Shown piece by piece: positions 41,819 through 51,904 of a DNA stretch of 64,000 nucleotides. Origin of the DNA: Cladocopium goreaui. Taxonomy: Eukaryota > Sar > Dinophyceae > Suessiales > Symbiodiniaceae. The notes below the pieces were generated by a model. The model was not told where the DNA came from. It was given only the letters and a program-made list of their open reading frames with translations, and did no database searches. The position numbers and the translations under genes were made by a program. Every line of letters begins with the position of its first letter. Position 1 is the stretch's first letter. The stretch covers positions 437,428 through 501,427 of the forward strand of contig CAMXCT020002035.1 in assembly GCA_947184155.2 (NCBI GenBank), given 5' to 3'.

Positions 41819-41846
41819 AGACTCGCAGAGGCTCGCGTGCGAGTCT
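41819..41846. other. Hairpin, 9-bp perfect arms
   Basis: AGACTCGCA (41819-41827), a 10-nt loop, TGCGAGTCT (41838-41846). GC-rich in AT-rich surroundings, between the divergent ATPase and Zn-ribbon genes. Confidence 0.85.
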
Positions 41847-41886
41847 AAACAGAATGAAGAAGCATACAATCCCCATAAGAAATCGT

Positions 41887-41907
41887 CGCCAAGTCAAGGA
41901 CTTGGCG
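41887..41907. other. Hairpin, 9-bp perfect arms
   Basis: CGCCAAGTC, loop AAG, GACTTGGCG. Lies 40 bp from the previous hairpin, in the same divergent intergenic region. Confidence 0.85.
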
Positions 41908-41999
41908 CGCCTTTAAAACATCCTAAGATTTATAATTAGATGTTATCTTATAATATTGGTAATACTATTTTACCAAACAATTTTATCTAATCATAAATA

Positions 42000-42175
42000 A
42001 TGAGTATGAGGAAATCATCGAGAATGTTGAGACCCTTATTGAAGATGATAATAAATTTCCAGTAGTTGAAGATGGTAGAATTAAGATGCTCTTAAAGATG
42101 TTTCTTGAATTTATTAATTGTTTAATCAACTATCTAGTATATAATAATGCCACCAAAAAGACCAAAAAACAGTGA
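42000..42175 (+). CDS. Small acidic-to-hydrophobic frame, possible gene remnant
   Basis: A frame without its own ATG reads YEEIIENVETLIEDD, then MLLKMFLEFINCLINYL, and ends in Lys-rich ATKKTKKQ at 42175, overlapping the next gene's start by 29 bp. An ATG at 42000 lies in another frame. Composition and overlap suggest a small viral gene with a lost start. No family recognised. Confidence 0.3.
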
Positions 42176-42638
42176 GTAAACTGAAAAAGCAACCAATCCC
42201 TGAAAATGTTGAGTTGTCATCAAATGATGAACCCACCACAGTTAATTTCAATAAAGAACAAGAACTAACCACTAAATTCATCATTTTTGAGTGTCCTATA
42301 TGTAAGGGTAAATTACAGCTAAGAAATGAAATTGAAATCAACCCAAAAGGAATAACTTGTCGTTGTAATCCTTGCTCCTTCAAAACAACAAAAAATTATA
42401 ATACAATGAATGTTAATAAAGATGATGAAGGGGGGGATTACATTAGAAAGCGAAGACCATTAGCATTCAATTCAGTTTCAACAGAATTACCACCCCACCA
42501 ACTGAAGATGAAAAACATAGAAATGATATGATAAAAGATGTAATGAATATGGCTCCAAAGAGCCCTATAGGGTCTAAAGACCCAAATACACCACGCAGTC
42601 ATTTAAAAAACTTCATTAACAGATTTAGATTAATATAA
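42147..42638 (+). pseudogene. Zn-ribbon protein of viral element, frameshifted
   Basis: Starts MPPKRPKNS and shifts frame near 42172 into SKLKKQPIPENVELSS. The core holds a CPIC...CRCNPC metal site (CX2C then CXCX2C, 17 residues apart). At a CCCC run near 42494 the frame shifts again to PPTEDEKHRNDMI and ends HLKNFINRFRLI at 42638. The basic start, Zn site and viral context suggest a nucleic-acid-binding or late-transcription-factor-like protein; this is inference. Confidence 0.5.
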
Positions 42639-42711
42639 TAATGGAGTTTTCAATAATTAAATAAAAATGAAGAAAAATCTAAATAAATAAATGTATATAT
42701 ATATATATCTT

Positions 42712-42940
42712 ATGAAAGCTGAAGAGATTGATTCTAATAAGCCAAATATTTGAAAAAGTGAAGGGTATCAACAACTTACAAAATGTCATTCTATCCAAGT
42801 TGAATGAACTGACAGAATGTAAAGATGTTGAGGATAAGGAAGAACAGAAAAAGAAGATGGAGGAGATTTTTGAAAAAAAACTATCGGAAAGCCACGAGGT
42901 ACTTGGGAACGGAAGCAACAGCAATATTTTTAAATGGTAA
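42712..42940 (+). pseudogene. Coiled-coil protein of viral element, probably frameshifted
   Basis: ATG at 42712 gives MKAEEIDSNKPNI then a stop. One base out of phase the sequence continues FEKVKGINNLQNVIL, a Lys/Glu-rich coiled coil (EEQKKKMEEIFEKK), ending at 42940. A single indel near 42751 would join them. No family recognised. Confidence 0.4.
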
Positions 42941-43040
42941 ATTCTGGAAAAATAAAGAACCGCATAAGTAAAACTTTAGAATACTACCATATGTGTAAAA
43001 ATGAAATAGGAGAATATATTATAAATATACTCCCTTCAAA

Positions 43041-43720
43041 ATGATTTACAAAATGTCTTATGAATTTACTTACAGAAAAAACAACATAAAGCAATATATT
43101 ATAATGTATAAAAACGTACATTCAAAAGACTATTCCAGTGGTAAAATCTATATCATAAGAAACAACATCAACGAAAGCACATGCAGTATATAGGATGCAC
43201 TACACAAACCTTAAGTCAAAGAATGGCACAACATAGAAGCCATATCAATGCCAAAAAGAAACTTACCAATCTATCAACATTGATGAAAGAACTAGGTACT
43301 GAGAATTGTTATATAGAACTAATTTAATATTGTTGTTGTAGCACATCAGAAGAACTAAGGAAACGAGAGGGAGAATTCATAAGAGCTCAAAAACCAGATT
43401 TGAATAGAAAAGTCGAATGTAGAACCAAACAAGAGTATTACCAACAAAATCAAAATAAAAAACTAGCAAGGAGCAAAGCAATATACCAAAAGAATAGGCA
43501 GAAGTGCATAGAACGAGCCATAAGAAACCACGCAAACAATTCAAAACGATACAAAGAACAAGCCAAAAAACACTTTCAAAAAAAGCGTAAATTTCAACAT
43601 CATTTTTGTTTAATATGCAACCGTTCATTGTTTGGAGGAACTAAGGCAAGGCACGAGAGGAGCAAAAAACACCAAGACAACCTTAAGCTGAAACTAGAAG
43701 AAGAGGATAAACAACGATGA
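43041..43720 (+). pseudogene. GIY-YIG endonuclease with C-terminal Zn finger, degraded
   Basis: Homing-type nuclease family common in virophages and large DNA viruses. The N-terminal part has KIYIIRN (the GIY strand). Near 43185 the frame shifts and YIGCTTQTLSQRMAQHR (YIG strand and helix with Arg) follows. A TAA at 43325-43327 interrupts, then in the same frame come ELRKREGEFIRAQKPDLN (catalytic-Glu region), a Lys/Tyr/Asn-rich linker, and a CLIC...H....H finger (43610-43670). The stop at 43720 may itself be a frameshift: the other frame continues DENKDLVEIQHLFHDEK, which resembles the duplicate at 44120-44165. Confidence 0.72.
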
Positions 43721-43824
43721 GAATAAAGACCTTGTTGAAATTCAACATTTATTTCATGATGAGAAAATATAGTAAAATTTCATAATAATATTATTATTAA
43801 AATATTATTAGTGAAATTTGGTTT
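43704..43824 (+). repeat. Diverged direct repeat, copy 1 (viral element)
   Basis: About 120 bp beginning AGGATAAACAA and ending TTAGTGAAATTTG; partner at 44099-44218. Covers the end of the GIY-YIG gene and its 3' flank. Confidence 0.75.
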
Positions 43825-44098
43825 CTAAAAGTATCAGGGAAATTTTGGAATGTATCAGGGGATTTTCTGAAACAATCAGGGATTTTTCTGTGTCATTGCC
43901 AGATTTTTCTGCGTCATTGCCTGATTTTTCTGTTAAATGGTCTGATTTTGGCTTCAAAAATGAATTGGATAAAAAAATCAACACAGGCTATGTCCGTGGC
44001 AGTGTCAGGATTTCCTAGGTTTTCGGAAACAATCAAAAAATCCGATGTTTAATACAAGAATGGACCTATTAGAGAAATCAATAAACAAACATATAGAC

Positions 44099-44218
44099 AG
44101 GATAAACAAAGAAGAAAATACAGAACTGGTTGAAATTCACCATACACTTTATGATGAGGAGGTATAGGTAAGTTTCATAATAATATTATGACATATTGTT
44201 AGTGAAATTTGTTGTTTT
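44099..44218 (+). repeat. Diverged direct repeat, copy 2 (viral element)
   Basis: Partner of 43704-43824 with roughly 75-80% identity by eye. It closes a 35-codon frame starting MDLLEKSINKHIDR at 44058. Confidence 0.75.
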
Positions 44219-44610
44219 CAAGTGGATTGCCCAAAGGTTGAAGTTATCTGACAGCTACACATTACCCAAGGCTGGGTATTTTTACCCAAGGGAGCTGGGT
44301 GTTTTTGTTGTCTAGATTGCTCCATTGAGTTGTCTAGATGGTTAAACTCAATATATGAGAATTCTAAATGGTAGTGTTTTATGATGAATAAGATTAAGCC
44401 ATAACATTGTAAAGTTTTTTATATAATCTATGTTGATTATCCCCATATTTCTAATAGAAAAATTCGATTAAGAATATGTTTTAAGATATTTTCTAGGAAT
44501 GATGAAATGGATGAGGTAAGATGATGTATAAGCTTTGATGAAAATGTCTATATGATATATACCGATGATATATTATATACAGTAATGTTGTGTTATGATT
44601 TGGATGAGGT

Positions 44611-44845
44611 GGATGATATGAGTTGATATGATGAGGTTGTTATGGTGTTATATGATGACGTATGATGAAATGTATGTGATGAAGGGTGGTGGGGATGAGT
44701 ATGAACTGGGGGCTGTTAGCTTTGATGAATTGTTTTGTGATGTTTTATATGGTGGTGGGGTGGTATGCTGTTGTAGAATTTGTATGTTTGCTGGGGGTGG
44801 GGATGAGTATGAATTGTATGAATTGGGGGCTGAGCCCCGCTAGCT
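44611..44845. repeat. Right terminal inverted repeat of viral element, with internal duplication
   Basis: Ends GGGGGCTGAGCCCCGCTAGCT at 44845. The terminal motif has an inner partial copy near 44698-44720, so the right TIR carries an extra segment of about 100 bp compared with the left. Confidence 0.78.
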
Positions 44846-44850
44846 TCTAT
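44846..44850. repeat. Target site duplication TCTAT, right
   Basis: Matches 38324-38328. Confidence 0.7.
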
Positions 44851-45073
44851 GGCTCATTTCCTCATATTTCCTCACTAATCAGTCACTAATCCTACTAGGC
44901 TGTTTGGAAAAATGATGACCTGTAGCCCCACCTTTGGGCGAGTTCGCGGCGTGAAAAGACCTGACGGTCCCACGCACAAAGATTGGTATGGTAATGTTGC
45001 CTCCATGTGGTGTACCTCATGTGTGACCCTGGTTTCAAAAAACGTCTATGTCTGACATGTCACAAATTCTTGA
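44851..45073. other. Spacer between viral element and helical-repeat gene
   Basis: No feature recognised; includes the 3' flank of the helical-repeat gene. Confidence 0.5.
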
Positions 45074-46919
45074 TCAGGTACCATATTCTCCTTGAGCGCC
45101 TTGTTTCTGCACGTTCTCCACAAAAAACAAGAAGTCTCTCAGGGCAGCTCTCACTGCCGGAGGAATCTTCTTGCGACCAGACTGATTCGACTGACAGCGA
45201 CGAGACTCGTGCAACTGAAAGGCCAGCTTGGTGGCAACCTGATGCGACAGCCGTGGATTCAACAAGCGGAGCCAAAACGCTACGTTGTTCTCCTGCAGCT
45301 TTGGCAGTCTGGTGTCACTAGTCGCTTCCACCAAGACAGCTGTCTCTATGTACATCACCCGAGACCCGTCCTTCACGGATTCAGGAATCTCAATCATCTG
45401 GTTCAAAGTGTCAAGGACTGCGAGGGCGTGTAAACAGCTGTCCAAGTGCCAGTTGTCCATCTGAGACATGTCTACTTGGAAGTTTCCCTCCGCGGCTCTA
45501 GTTGCAAACTCCAGCAGCGATTGAAGTGTGTCTTTCGACTCTTTCAACTCTGCGCTGTCAATAGTTGGACGTTCAGTCAGTTGCTGCATAACCATTGTTG
45601 TTGTTGCAGCTAGGGCCTTGAACGAATCTTGGCCCACATCTATCCCCAAATTCGAGGCAGTTTTAGTCCATGCCATGATGACAGCCAGCGGTACTGACGG
45701 AGAATGAATGGTCTCATTCTCCTCTGTTGGATGTTTCCTGCGATGCATTTCTGCATCTTTGGCACAATGCATTAGCATCAAAGAGGCTGCCGACAAGGAT
45801 GCGGTCGCTTCCGCTGTCAATCGCTTCAAATCCTCATCGTTCAGCTTCTCCACTGACTCCCAGTGTTCTGCGGCAAGTTGTAGGCGCTGGCACAGCACTT
45901 CAGCGAACATAGTGAACCCAGGTAGATCTGCACCTGACGCTCTACGTCGGCGTGCCAACCGTCCCAGCGCCAGCAGCATCAAGGCCAAATCGCGGGTGGT
46001 GAAGCGATCGCGGTCGCTGCCAGCGAAACGTTGGGCGTCCAGAAGGTCCAGCTGCAGATGGGCAAGGTCACAAAGCATCGTTTCGGTGCACCGAAAGATG
46101 GCTTCATCCAGACTTTCAGATGTGCCTAACCAATTCCATCCTCTGGCAATCTGTCCAAGCGCGTTCAGAGCAAGAAGTATATCGCGGCTGGTGAAAGTTT
46201 TAGCGACCTCCCCGCTGTTCAAAGCCTTTAAGCTCCCTCGTAATGCACTTCTCAGTGCAATCTCCTCTTCGCGCTCCGTAGAGTCAGGAGGGCGGTCCAG
46301 AGTAGACCTGAATCAGAAACAACAAAAGAACCATAATTTGCTTGATATTGCTTGATACTTCGAGAAGCATAAAAAAAACACAATTAAGTGATATCGTGTG
46401 ACGATCTATTGGATATCTTTTTGTGCCCAAAAAAACATCGTCATAGTCATGTTCTGCCAAACTCACAATTTTGCCGCAAGGGAACGCATCAATCCGGCCC
46501 AGTGCTCTCAGCACCCGCAGCGCTGTGTCAGGCGTCTGCTCATCCCACTTGGCGTATGCCTCGAAAGCTGCCAAGCTGCTCCTGTCAAGGCCAGGTGCTC
46601 CCACGCGCCAGGAGAGGAGATTTCGAAGGGCCACATACAGCTCACGGGCTCGAAATTTGGGCATCGCCTGGAATTGTTGAGGATGCACATGACCAATCTT
46701 GAAGCTGCAGTGGTATCCAAATTCTTGAGTCATGAACCCTCCCAGCACAGGTGGCACCCGGCCTCACCCAATCGTTCTGCCACTTGCATGAAGAACTCAT
46801 CGTCCAGGAGCTGTCCACGCGCTGCCAAACGAGGCAGCTCAGTAAGTTCAGCCAGAGACAATCCTGGCAGCGCAGAGGACAATTGCGCCACCATCCGATG
46901 CCGCTGCCGCGAGGAAAGC
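45074..46919 (-). CDS. Alpha-helical-repeat protein (three exons seen, about 529 codons)
   Basis: Exons on the minus strand: 46919-46766, 46667-46465 and 46307-45074 (stop). The joined frame is continuous if both introns (98 and 157 bp) start with GA; a GT start two bases earlier would break the frame at both. Acceptors have good pyrimidine tracts and a G after AG. The protein is Leu/Ala/Arg-rich helical repeats: ELYVALRNLLSWR, LRVLRALGRID, RDILLALNALGQIAR, RDLALMLLALGRLARR. This pattern resembles the FASTK-like/OPR-type RNA-binding repeat proteins common in alveolate organelles. No RAP domain is visible, and function is not established. The first exon starts at an acceptor (CTCAG), so the true start lies upstream and was not found. 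Confidence 0.7.
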
Positions 46920-47462
46920 CTGAGGCACCACTCTCAGAGTCTCAGGATGAGAGAATACAGAAGCAATAAGTTGTCATGTTTATTCATGTTTTCTGGATGA
47001 TGTTTTTATACACTTTGTAATTCATAATACTCCGGCATTTGCGGGGTTCTTCGGAGAACTCATTCCACATCGTGCAAAGTTGCTTACAGCCCGCAACCGT
47101 CCATTAAAAGCGTCGAAACTTGAAGAGTGGTCTTGCCTTTGCGCCATCTTCCAGTGTCTTTTTCTCTATGCTTCCCCTGTTTTCAATGGAGAAATGAAAA
47201 AATAATTGGAATCATTGGCATTTAGACAGGTGACGGCACCATATTCACCACAGCCTGCATTGCAGAGAAAGTTAAACCTGGAGCGTGTGCAGCAGCTTGG
47301 ACCACAGCCTTTCACTGGATAGATTTTGGGGATTCCTTAACGGGAAACCAAACGTTTTTTCACATGTTTTTGGTGTCAACGTCCGTAAGGGGCCATGCGC
47401 GTGTTGATGCTTTTGGGGATGGGGTGGGGTGGGGGTGGGGTGGGCTGCCCTAAGAGCGTTCA
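46920..47462. other. Upstream flank of helical-repeat gene, no exon identified
   Basis: 46923-46990 has a pyrimidine-rich stretch on the minus strand before the exon acceptor. 47410-47445 is GGGGTGGGG-rich. No further coding exon recognised. Confidence 0.45.
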
Positions 47463-47469
47463 TTGAGCA

Positions 47470-47840
47470 CTTCCACACATACGTCATGCTACGCTACTGT
47501 GCGTTCTCTTGCACTTCCACACATACGTCATGCTACGCTACTGTGCGTTCTCTTGCCCTTTCGCACATACGTCATGCTACGCTACTGTGCGTTCTCTTGC
47601 CCTTTCGCACATACGGCATGCTACGGTACTGTGCGTTCTCTTACCCTTTCGCACATACGTCATGCTACGCTACTGTGCGTTCTCTTGCACTTCCACACAT
47701 ACGTCATGCTACGCTACTGTGCGTTCTCTTGCCCTTTCGCACATACGTCATGCTACGCTACTGTGCGTTCTCTTGCCCTTTCGCACATACGTCATACTAC
47801 GCTACTGTGCCTTCTCTTGCACCTTTGACATACGTCATGC
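47470..47840 (+). repeat. 44-bp tandem repeat, about 8-9 copies
   Basis: The unit contains ACATACGTCATGCTACGCTA and CTGTGCGTTCTCTTGC with CACTTCCAC or CCTTTCGC ends. 44 is not a multiple of three and has no stop, so three frames stay open; these are not genes. Confidence 0.95.
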
Positions 47841-48720
47841 TATGCTACTGTGGCGCAAAACCCACAGGCAACATCCTCGACAAACTTGGCGAACTTTCTG
47901 CTTGAAAAATAGAATCGCCAAACTTTTGCAAGAAGGACCGGGATCAAGAAATGTCAGTATCTTTGTTGTAAAACACACAATTTTCCAATTTTGAGGTAAC
48001 CCTTCCATAGAAAATGAACCACAAGTTTGATGAAGGAAATTGAATATGTGCAAATTACATATATTACATCAAATGACATCAAACTACCACAGTTTTGGAC
48101 ACTTGATGAATCTCAATGTCACTCGCCGATGTCATCACCGACACGGCCCCTTACAGACGTTGATACCATGTGTTTAGATATTTTGACCATCAAATAATGG
48201 AATTCCCAGTGATTCCAGCTGATTTTCACTCCAACTAATTCTGGGTTGCGCCTCTGTCAATGTCAACAACCAAGGTCACCAAACCATCGCCAGATATCGC
48301 CAGAGCCAAAAGTGCTTGACCCTGATGATTGGAGCCTTAATTAATGTGGCTTAGCAATAAAACATATTAAGAATTATTATCCGCCGACCCCGGCTGCGCA
48401 AGGGGGAGCGCGAAAAGGAAAAAGAGTTTGTGACACAGCAGGGGTAGCTAATCCGCCGACCCCGGCCGACGCAAGGGGGAGCGCGCCAGGGAATAAGACA
48501 TTTTCCGCCGACCATTTGGAAGCTTGCAACAGCAGCAGCAACAGCAGCAGCAGCAGCAGGCAGCAGCAGGCAGCAGTAGGCAGCAGTAGGCAGCAGCAGG
48601 CAGTCACAAAGCCATGCAGCTTGTACTTATAAGGGTAAGCAGCAGGCAGGCAGCAGCAGCAATATGATGTTTCGCAGTCCGGGGCCCGCGTTTTCGTAGT
48701 CTAGGATTCCCGAAGAGATT
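47841..48720. other. No gene; short CCGCCGACCCCGGC duplication and CAG tract
   Basis: 47841-48375 shows nothing. The motif CCGCCGACCCCGGC...AAGGGGGAGCGCG occurs twice at 48381-48485. 48525-48605 is (CAG)n/(GCAGGCA)n. Confidence 0.7.
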
Positions 48721-51155
48721 CTCTAGGATTTAGGATTCTCTAGGTAGCAGCCAGCAGCAGCGAGTAGCCAGCAGGGCCAGCAGTCAAGAAGCAGGTAGCA
48801 TCATCATCTTCTCTGGTAGATCTTGGCAGTGCTCTTGCAGCTCGTCAGCCTTAGATGCTAGGAACGTGGGTGACCCACCTGGCTCACCTGCCCTTGAGAC
48901 AGCAGCAAAGCTCCCTGATTCGACCCTGCCACATGCAATCAGCAGCCAGGACTCAGCATCCGGGGGCTAGCCTTGTTTATAGAGCAGTTTCAGACGACAC
49001 GTTAGGCAGTTTTTGGTCACTTTTTCCTGGCTCATCCGTCCTTCAGTGCCATGGTGTTTTCCCGTCCGGGACCTACGTTTTTGCAGCAGCCAGCGGCAGG
49101 AGCAGCTAGCAGCCAGCAGCAGAGTAGCCAGCAGTCAAGAAGCAGCTACCGGGCTAGCCTTGTTTATAGAGCAGTTTCAGACGACACGTTAGGCAGTTTT
49201 TGGTCACTTTTTCCTGGCTCATCCGTCCTTCAGTGCCATGGTGTTTTCCCGTCCGGGACCTACGTTTTTGCAGCAGCCAGCGGCAGGAGCAGCTAGCAGC
49301 CAGCAGCAGAGTAGCCAGCAGTCAAGAAGCAGGTACCGGGCTAGCCTTGTTTATAGAGCAGTTTCAGACGACACGTTAGGCAGTTTTTGGTCACTTTTTC
49401 CTGGCTCATCCGTCCTTCAGTGCCATGGTGTTTTCCCGTCCGGGACCTGCGTTTTTGCAGCAGCCAGCGGGAGGAGCAGCCAGAGCAGCCAGCAGCAGAG
49501 TAGCCAGCAGTCAAGAAGCAGGTAGCAGGCAGCCAGTCGTCAGCAGCCAGGACTCAGCATCGGGAGGCAGCCAGTCGTCAGCAGCCAGGACTCAGCATCC
49601 GGGGGCTAGCCTTGTTTGTAGAGCAGTTTCAGACGACACGTTAGGCAGTTTTTGGTCACTTTTTCCTGGCTCATCCGTCCTTCAGTGCCATGGTGTTTTC
49701 CCGTCCGGGACCTACGTTTTTGCAGCAGCCAGCGGCAGGAGCAGCCAGAGCAGCCAGCAGCAGAGTAGCCAGCAGTCAAGAAGCAGGTAGCAGGCAGCCA
49801 GTCGTCAGCAGCCAGGACTCAGCATCCGGAGGCTAGCCTTGTTTCTAGAGCAGTTTCAGACGACACGTTAGGCAGTTTTTGGTCACTTTTTCCTGGCCCA
49901 TCCGTCCTTCAGTGCCATGGTGTTTTCCCGTCCGGGACCTGCGTTTTTGCAGCAGCCAGCGAGTAGCCAGCAGTCACGAAGCAGGTAGCAGGCAGCCAGT
50001 CGTCAGCAGCCAGGACTCAGCATCCGGGGGCTAGCCTTGTTTATAGAGCAGTTTCAGACGACGCGTTAGGCAGTTTTTGGTCACTTTTTCCTGGCTCATC
50101 CGTCCTTCAGTGCCATGGTGTTTTCCCGTCCGGGACCTACGTTTTTGCAGCAGCCAGCGGCAGGAGCAGCTAGCAGCCAGCAGCAGAGTAGCCAGCAGTC
50201 AAGAAGCAGGTAGCAGGCAGCCAGTCGTCAGCAGCCAGGACTCAGCATCCGGAGGCAGCCAGTCGTCAGCAGCCAGGACTCAGCATCCGGGGGCTAGCCT
50301 TGTTTATAGAGCAGTTTCAGACGACACGTTAGGCAGTTTTTGGTCACTTTTTCCTGGCCCATCCGTCCTTCAGTGCCATGGTGTTTTCCCGTCCGGGACC
50401 TGCGTTTTTGCAGCAGCCAGCGGCAGGAGCAGCTAGCAGCCAGTAGCAGCGAGTAGCCAGCAGTCACGAAGCAGGTAGCAGGCAGCCAGTCGTCAGCAGC
50501 CAGGACTCAGCATCCGGGGGCTAGCCTTGTTTATAGAGCAGTTTCAGACGACGCGTTAGGCAGTTTTTGGTCACTTTTTCCTGGCTCATCCGTCCTTCAG
50601 TGCCATGCTGTTTTCCCGTCCGGGACCTACGTTTTTGCAGCAGCCAGCGGCAGGAGCAGCCAGAGCAGCCAGCAGCAGAGTAGCCAGCAGTCAAGAAGCA
50701 GGTAGCAGGCAGCCAGTCGTCAGCAGCCAGGACTCAGCATCCGGAGGCTAGCCTTGTTTCTAGAGCAGTTTCAGACGACACGTTAGGCAGTTTTGGGTCA
50801 CTTTTTCCTGGCCCATCCGTCCTTCAGGGAGCAGCTAGCAGCCAGCAGCAGCGAGTAGCCAGCAGTCAAGCAGCAGGTAGCAGGCAGCCAGTCGTCAGCA
50901 GCCAGGACTCAGCATCTGGGGGCTAGCCTTTTTTATAGAGTAGTTTCAGACGACACGTTAGGCAGTTTTTGGTCACTTTTTCCTGGCCCATCCGTCCTTC
51001 AGTGCCATGGTGTTTTCCCGTCCGGGACCGACGTTTTTGCAGCAGCCAGCGGCAGGAGCAGCTGGCAGCCAGCAGCAGAGTAGCCAGCAGTCAAGAAGCA
51101 GGTAGCAGGCAGCCAGTTGTCAGCAGCCACGACTCAGCATCCGGGGGCTAGCCTT
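48720..51155 (+). repeat. 187-bp satellite, about 11 copies with insert variants
   Basis: Each unit starts GCTAGCCTTGTTTATAGAGC, holds TTTCAGACGACACGTTAGG and CCATGGTGTTTTCCCGTCC, then AGCAGCCAG-rich sequence. Some units carry extra AGTCGTCAGCAGCCAGGACTC blocks, giving 180-267 bp spacing. Recurring ORFs are repeat-derived. Confidence 0.94.
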
Positions 51156-51161
51156 GTTTAT

Positions 51162-51162
<1 letters not shown>

Positions 51163-51257
<95 letters not shown>

Positions 51258-51368
51258 CACAACAACACACAACAACACACAACAACACACAACAACAAAC
51301 AACAACACACAACAACACACAACAACACACAACAACACACAACAACACACAACAACACACAACAACAC

Positions 51369-51420
<52 letters not shown>

Positions 51421-51472
51421 TAACAACAACAACAACAACAACAACACCAACACCAACACCAACACCAACACC

Positions 51473-51539
<67 letters not shown>

Positions 51540-51540
51540 G
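51163..51540. repeat. (CAA)n microsatellite with CAACACA variants
   Basis: Interrupts a 187-bp satellite unit just after CTTGTTTATA. Poly-Thr, poly-Gln, poly-Val and poly-Leu frames are artefacts. Confidence 0.97.
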
Positions 51541-51880
51541 AATCCGTCGAAAATCTGTCGAAAAATGCTGTTTTTCTAGGATTTCAGACGACACGTTAGG
51601 GAGTTGTTTGGCGCGGTTTTGGAACTAGCTCGTCCTTCAGAGGCATGGTGTTTCCCTGCCGGGAGGTGATTTTTTCGAAGCTGTTTTACTGCTAGCAGCC
51701 GCAGGCAACAGAATCTGTCGAAAATCTGTCGAAAAATGCTGTTTTTCTAGGATTTCAGACGACACGTTAGGGAGTTGTTTTGGCGCGGTTTTGGAACTTG
51801 CTCGTCCTTCAGAAGGCATGGTGTTTCCCTGCCGGGAGGTGATTTTTTCGAAGCTGTTTTACTGCTAGCCGATTCTTCCG
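51541..51880 (+). repeat. 171-bp direct repeat, diverged relative of the satellite
   Basis: Two copies offset by 171 bp share TTTCAGACGACACGTTAGG and the GGCATGGTGTTTCCCTGCC block with the 187-bp satellite, but the rest has diverged. Confidence 0.88.
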
Positions 51881-51904
51881 GGGTCGGCGGCAGGGGCGGC
51901 AGCC

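Larger units (their letters stand above)
38329..44845. mobile_element. Integrated polinton-like/virophage-like viral element with TIRs
   Basis: A 6517-bp AT-rich island with terminal inverted repeats starting AGCTAG and 5-6-bp target duplications, the hallmark of Polinton/PLV-type integration. Gene content fits: an A32/FtsK-HerA-type packaging ATPase, an S74-type fibre, a GIY-YIG endonuclease, a Zn-ribbon protein and small acidic or coiled-coil proteins. No major capsid protein, protein-primed polymerase or integrase is visible, so it is a deleted or very compact relative, or a satellite of one. Most genes carry stops, frameshifts or an insertion, so it is fossil. Without the 1037-bp internal insertion it would be about 5.5 kb. 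Confidence 0.78.

Noticed and set aside
45092-46355. Plus-strand frames of 113 and 215 codons
   Set aside because: Antisense shadows of the helical-repeat gene.
47429-47994. Three overlapping frames of 120-160 codons
   Set aside because: A stop-free 44-bp repeat opens all three frames.
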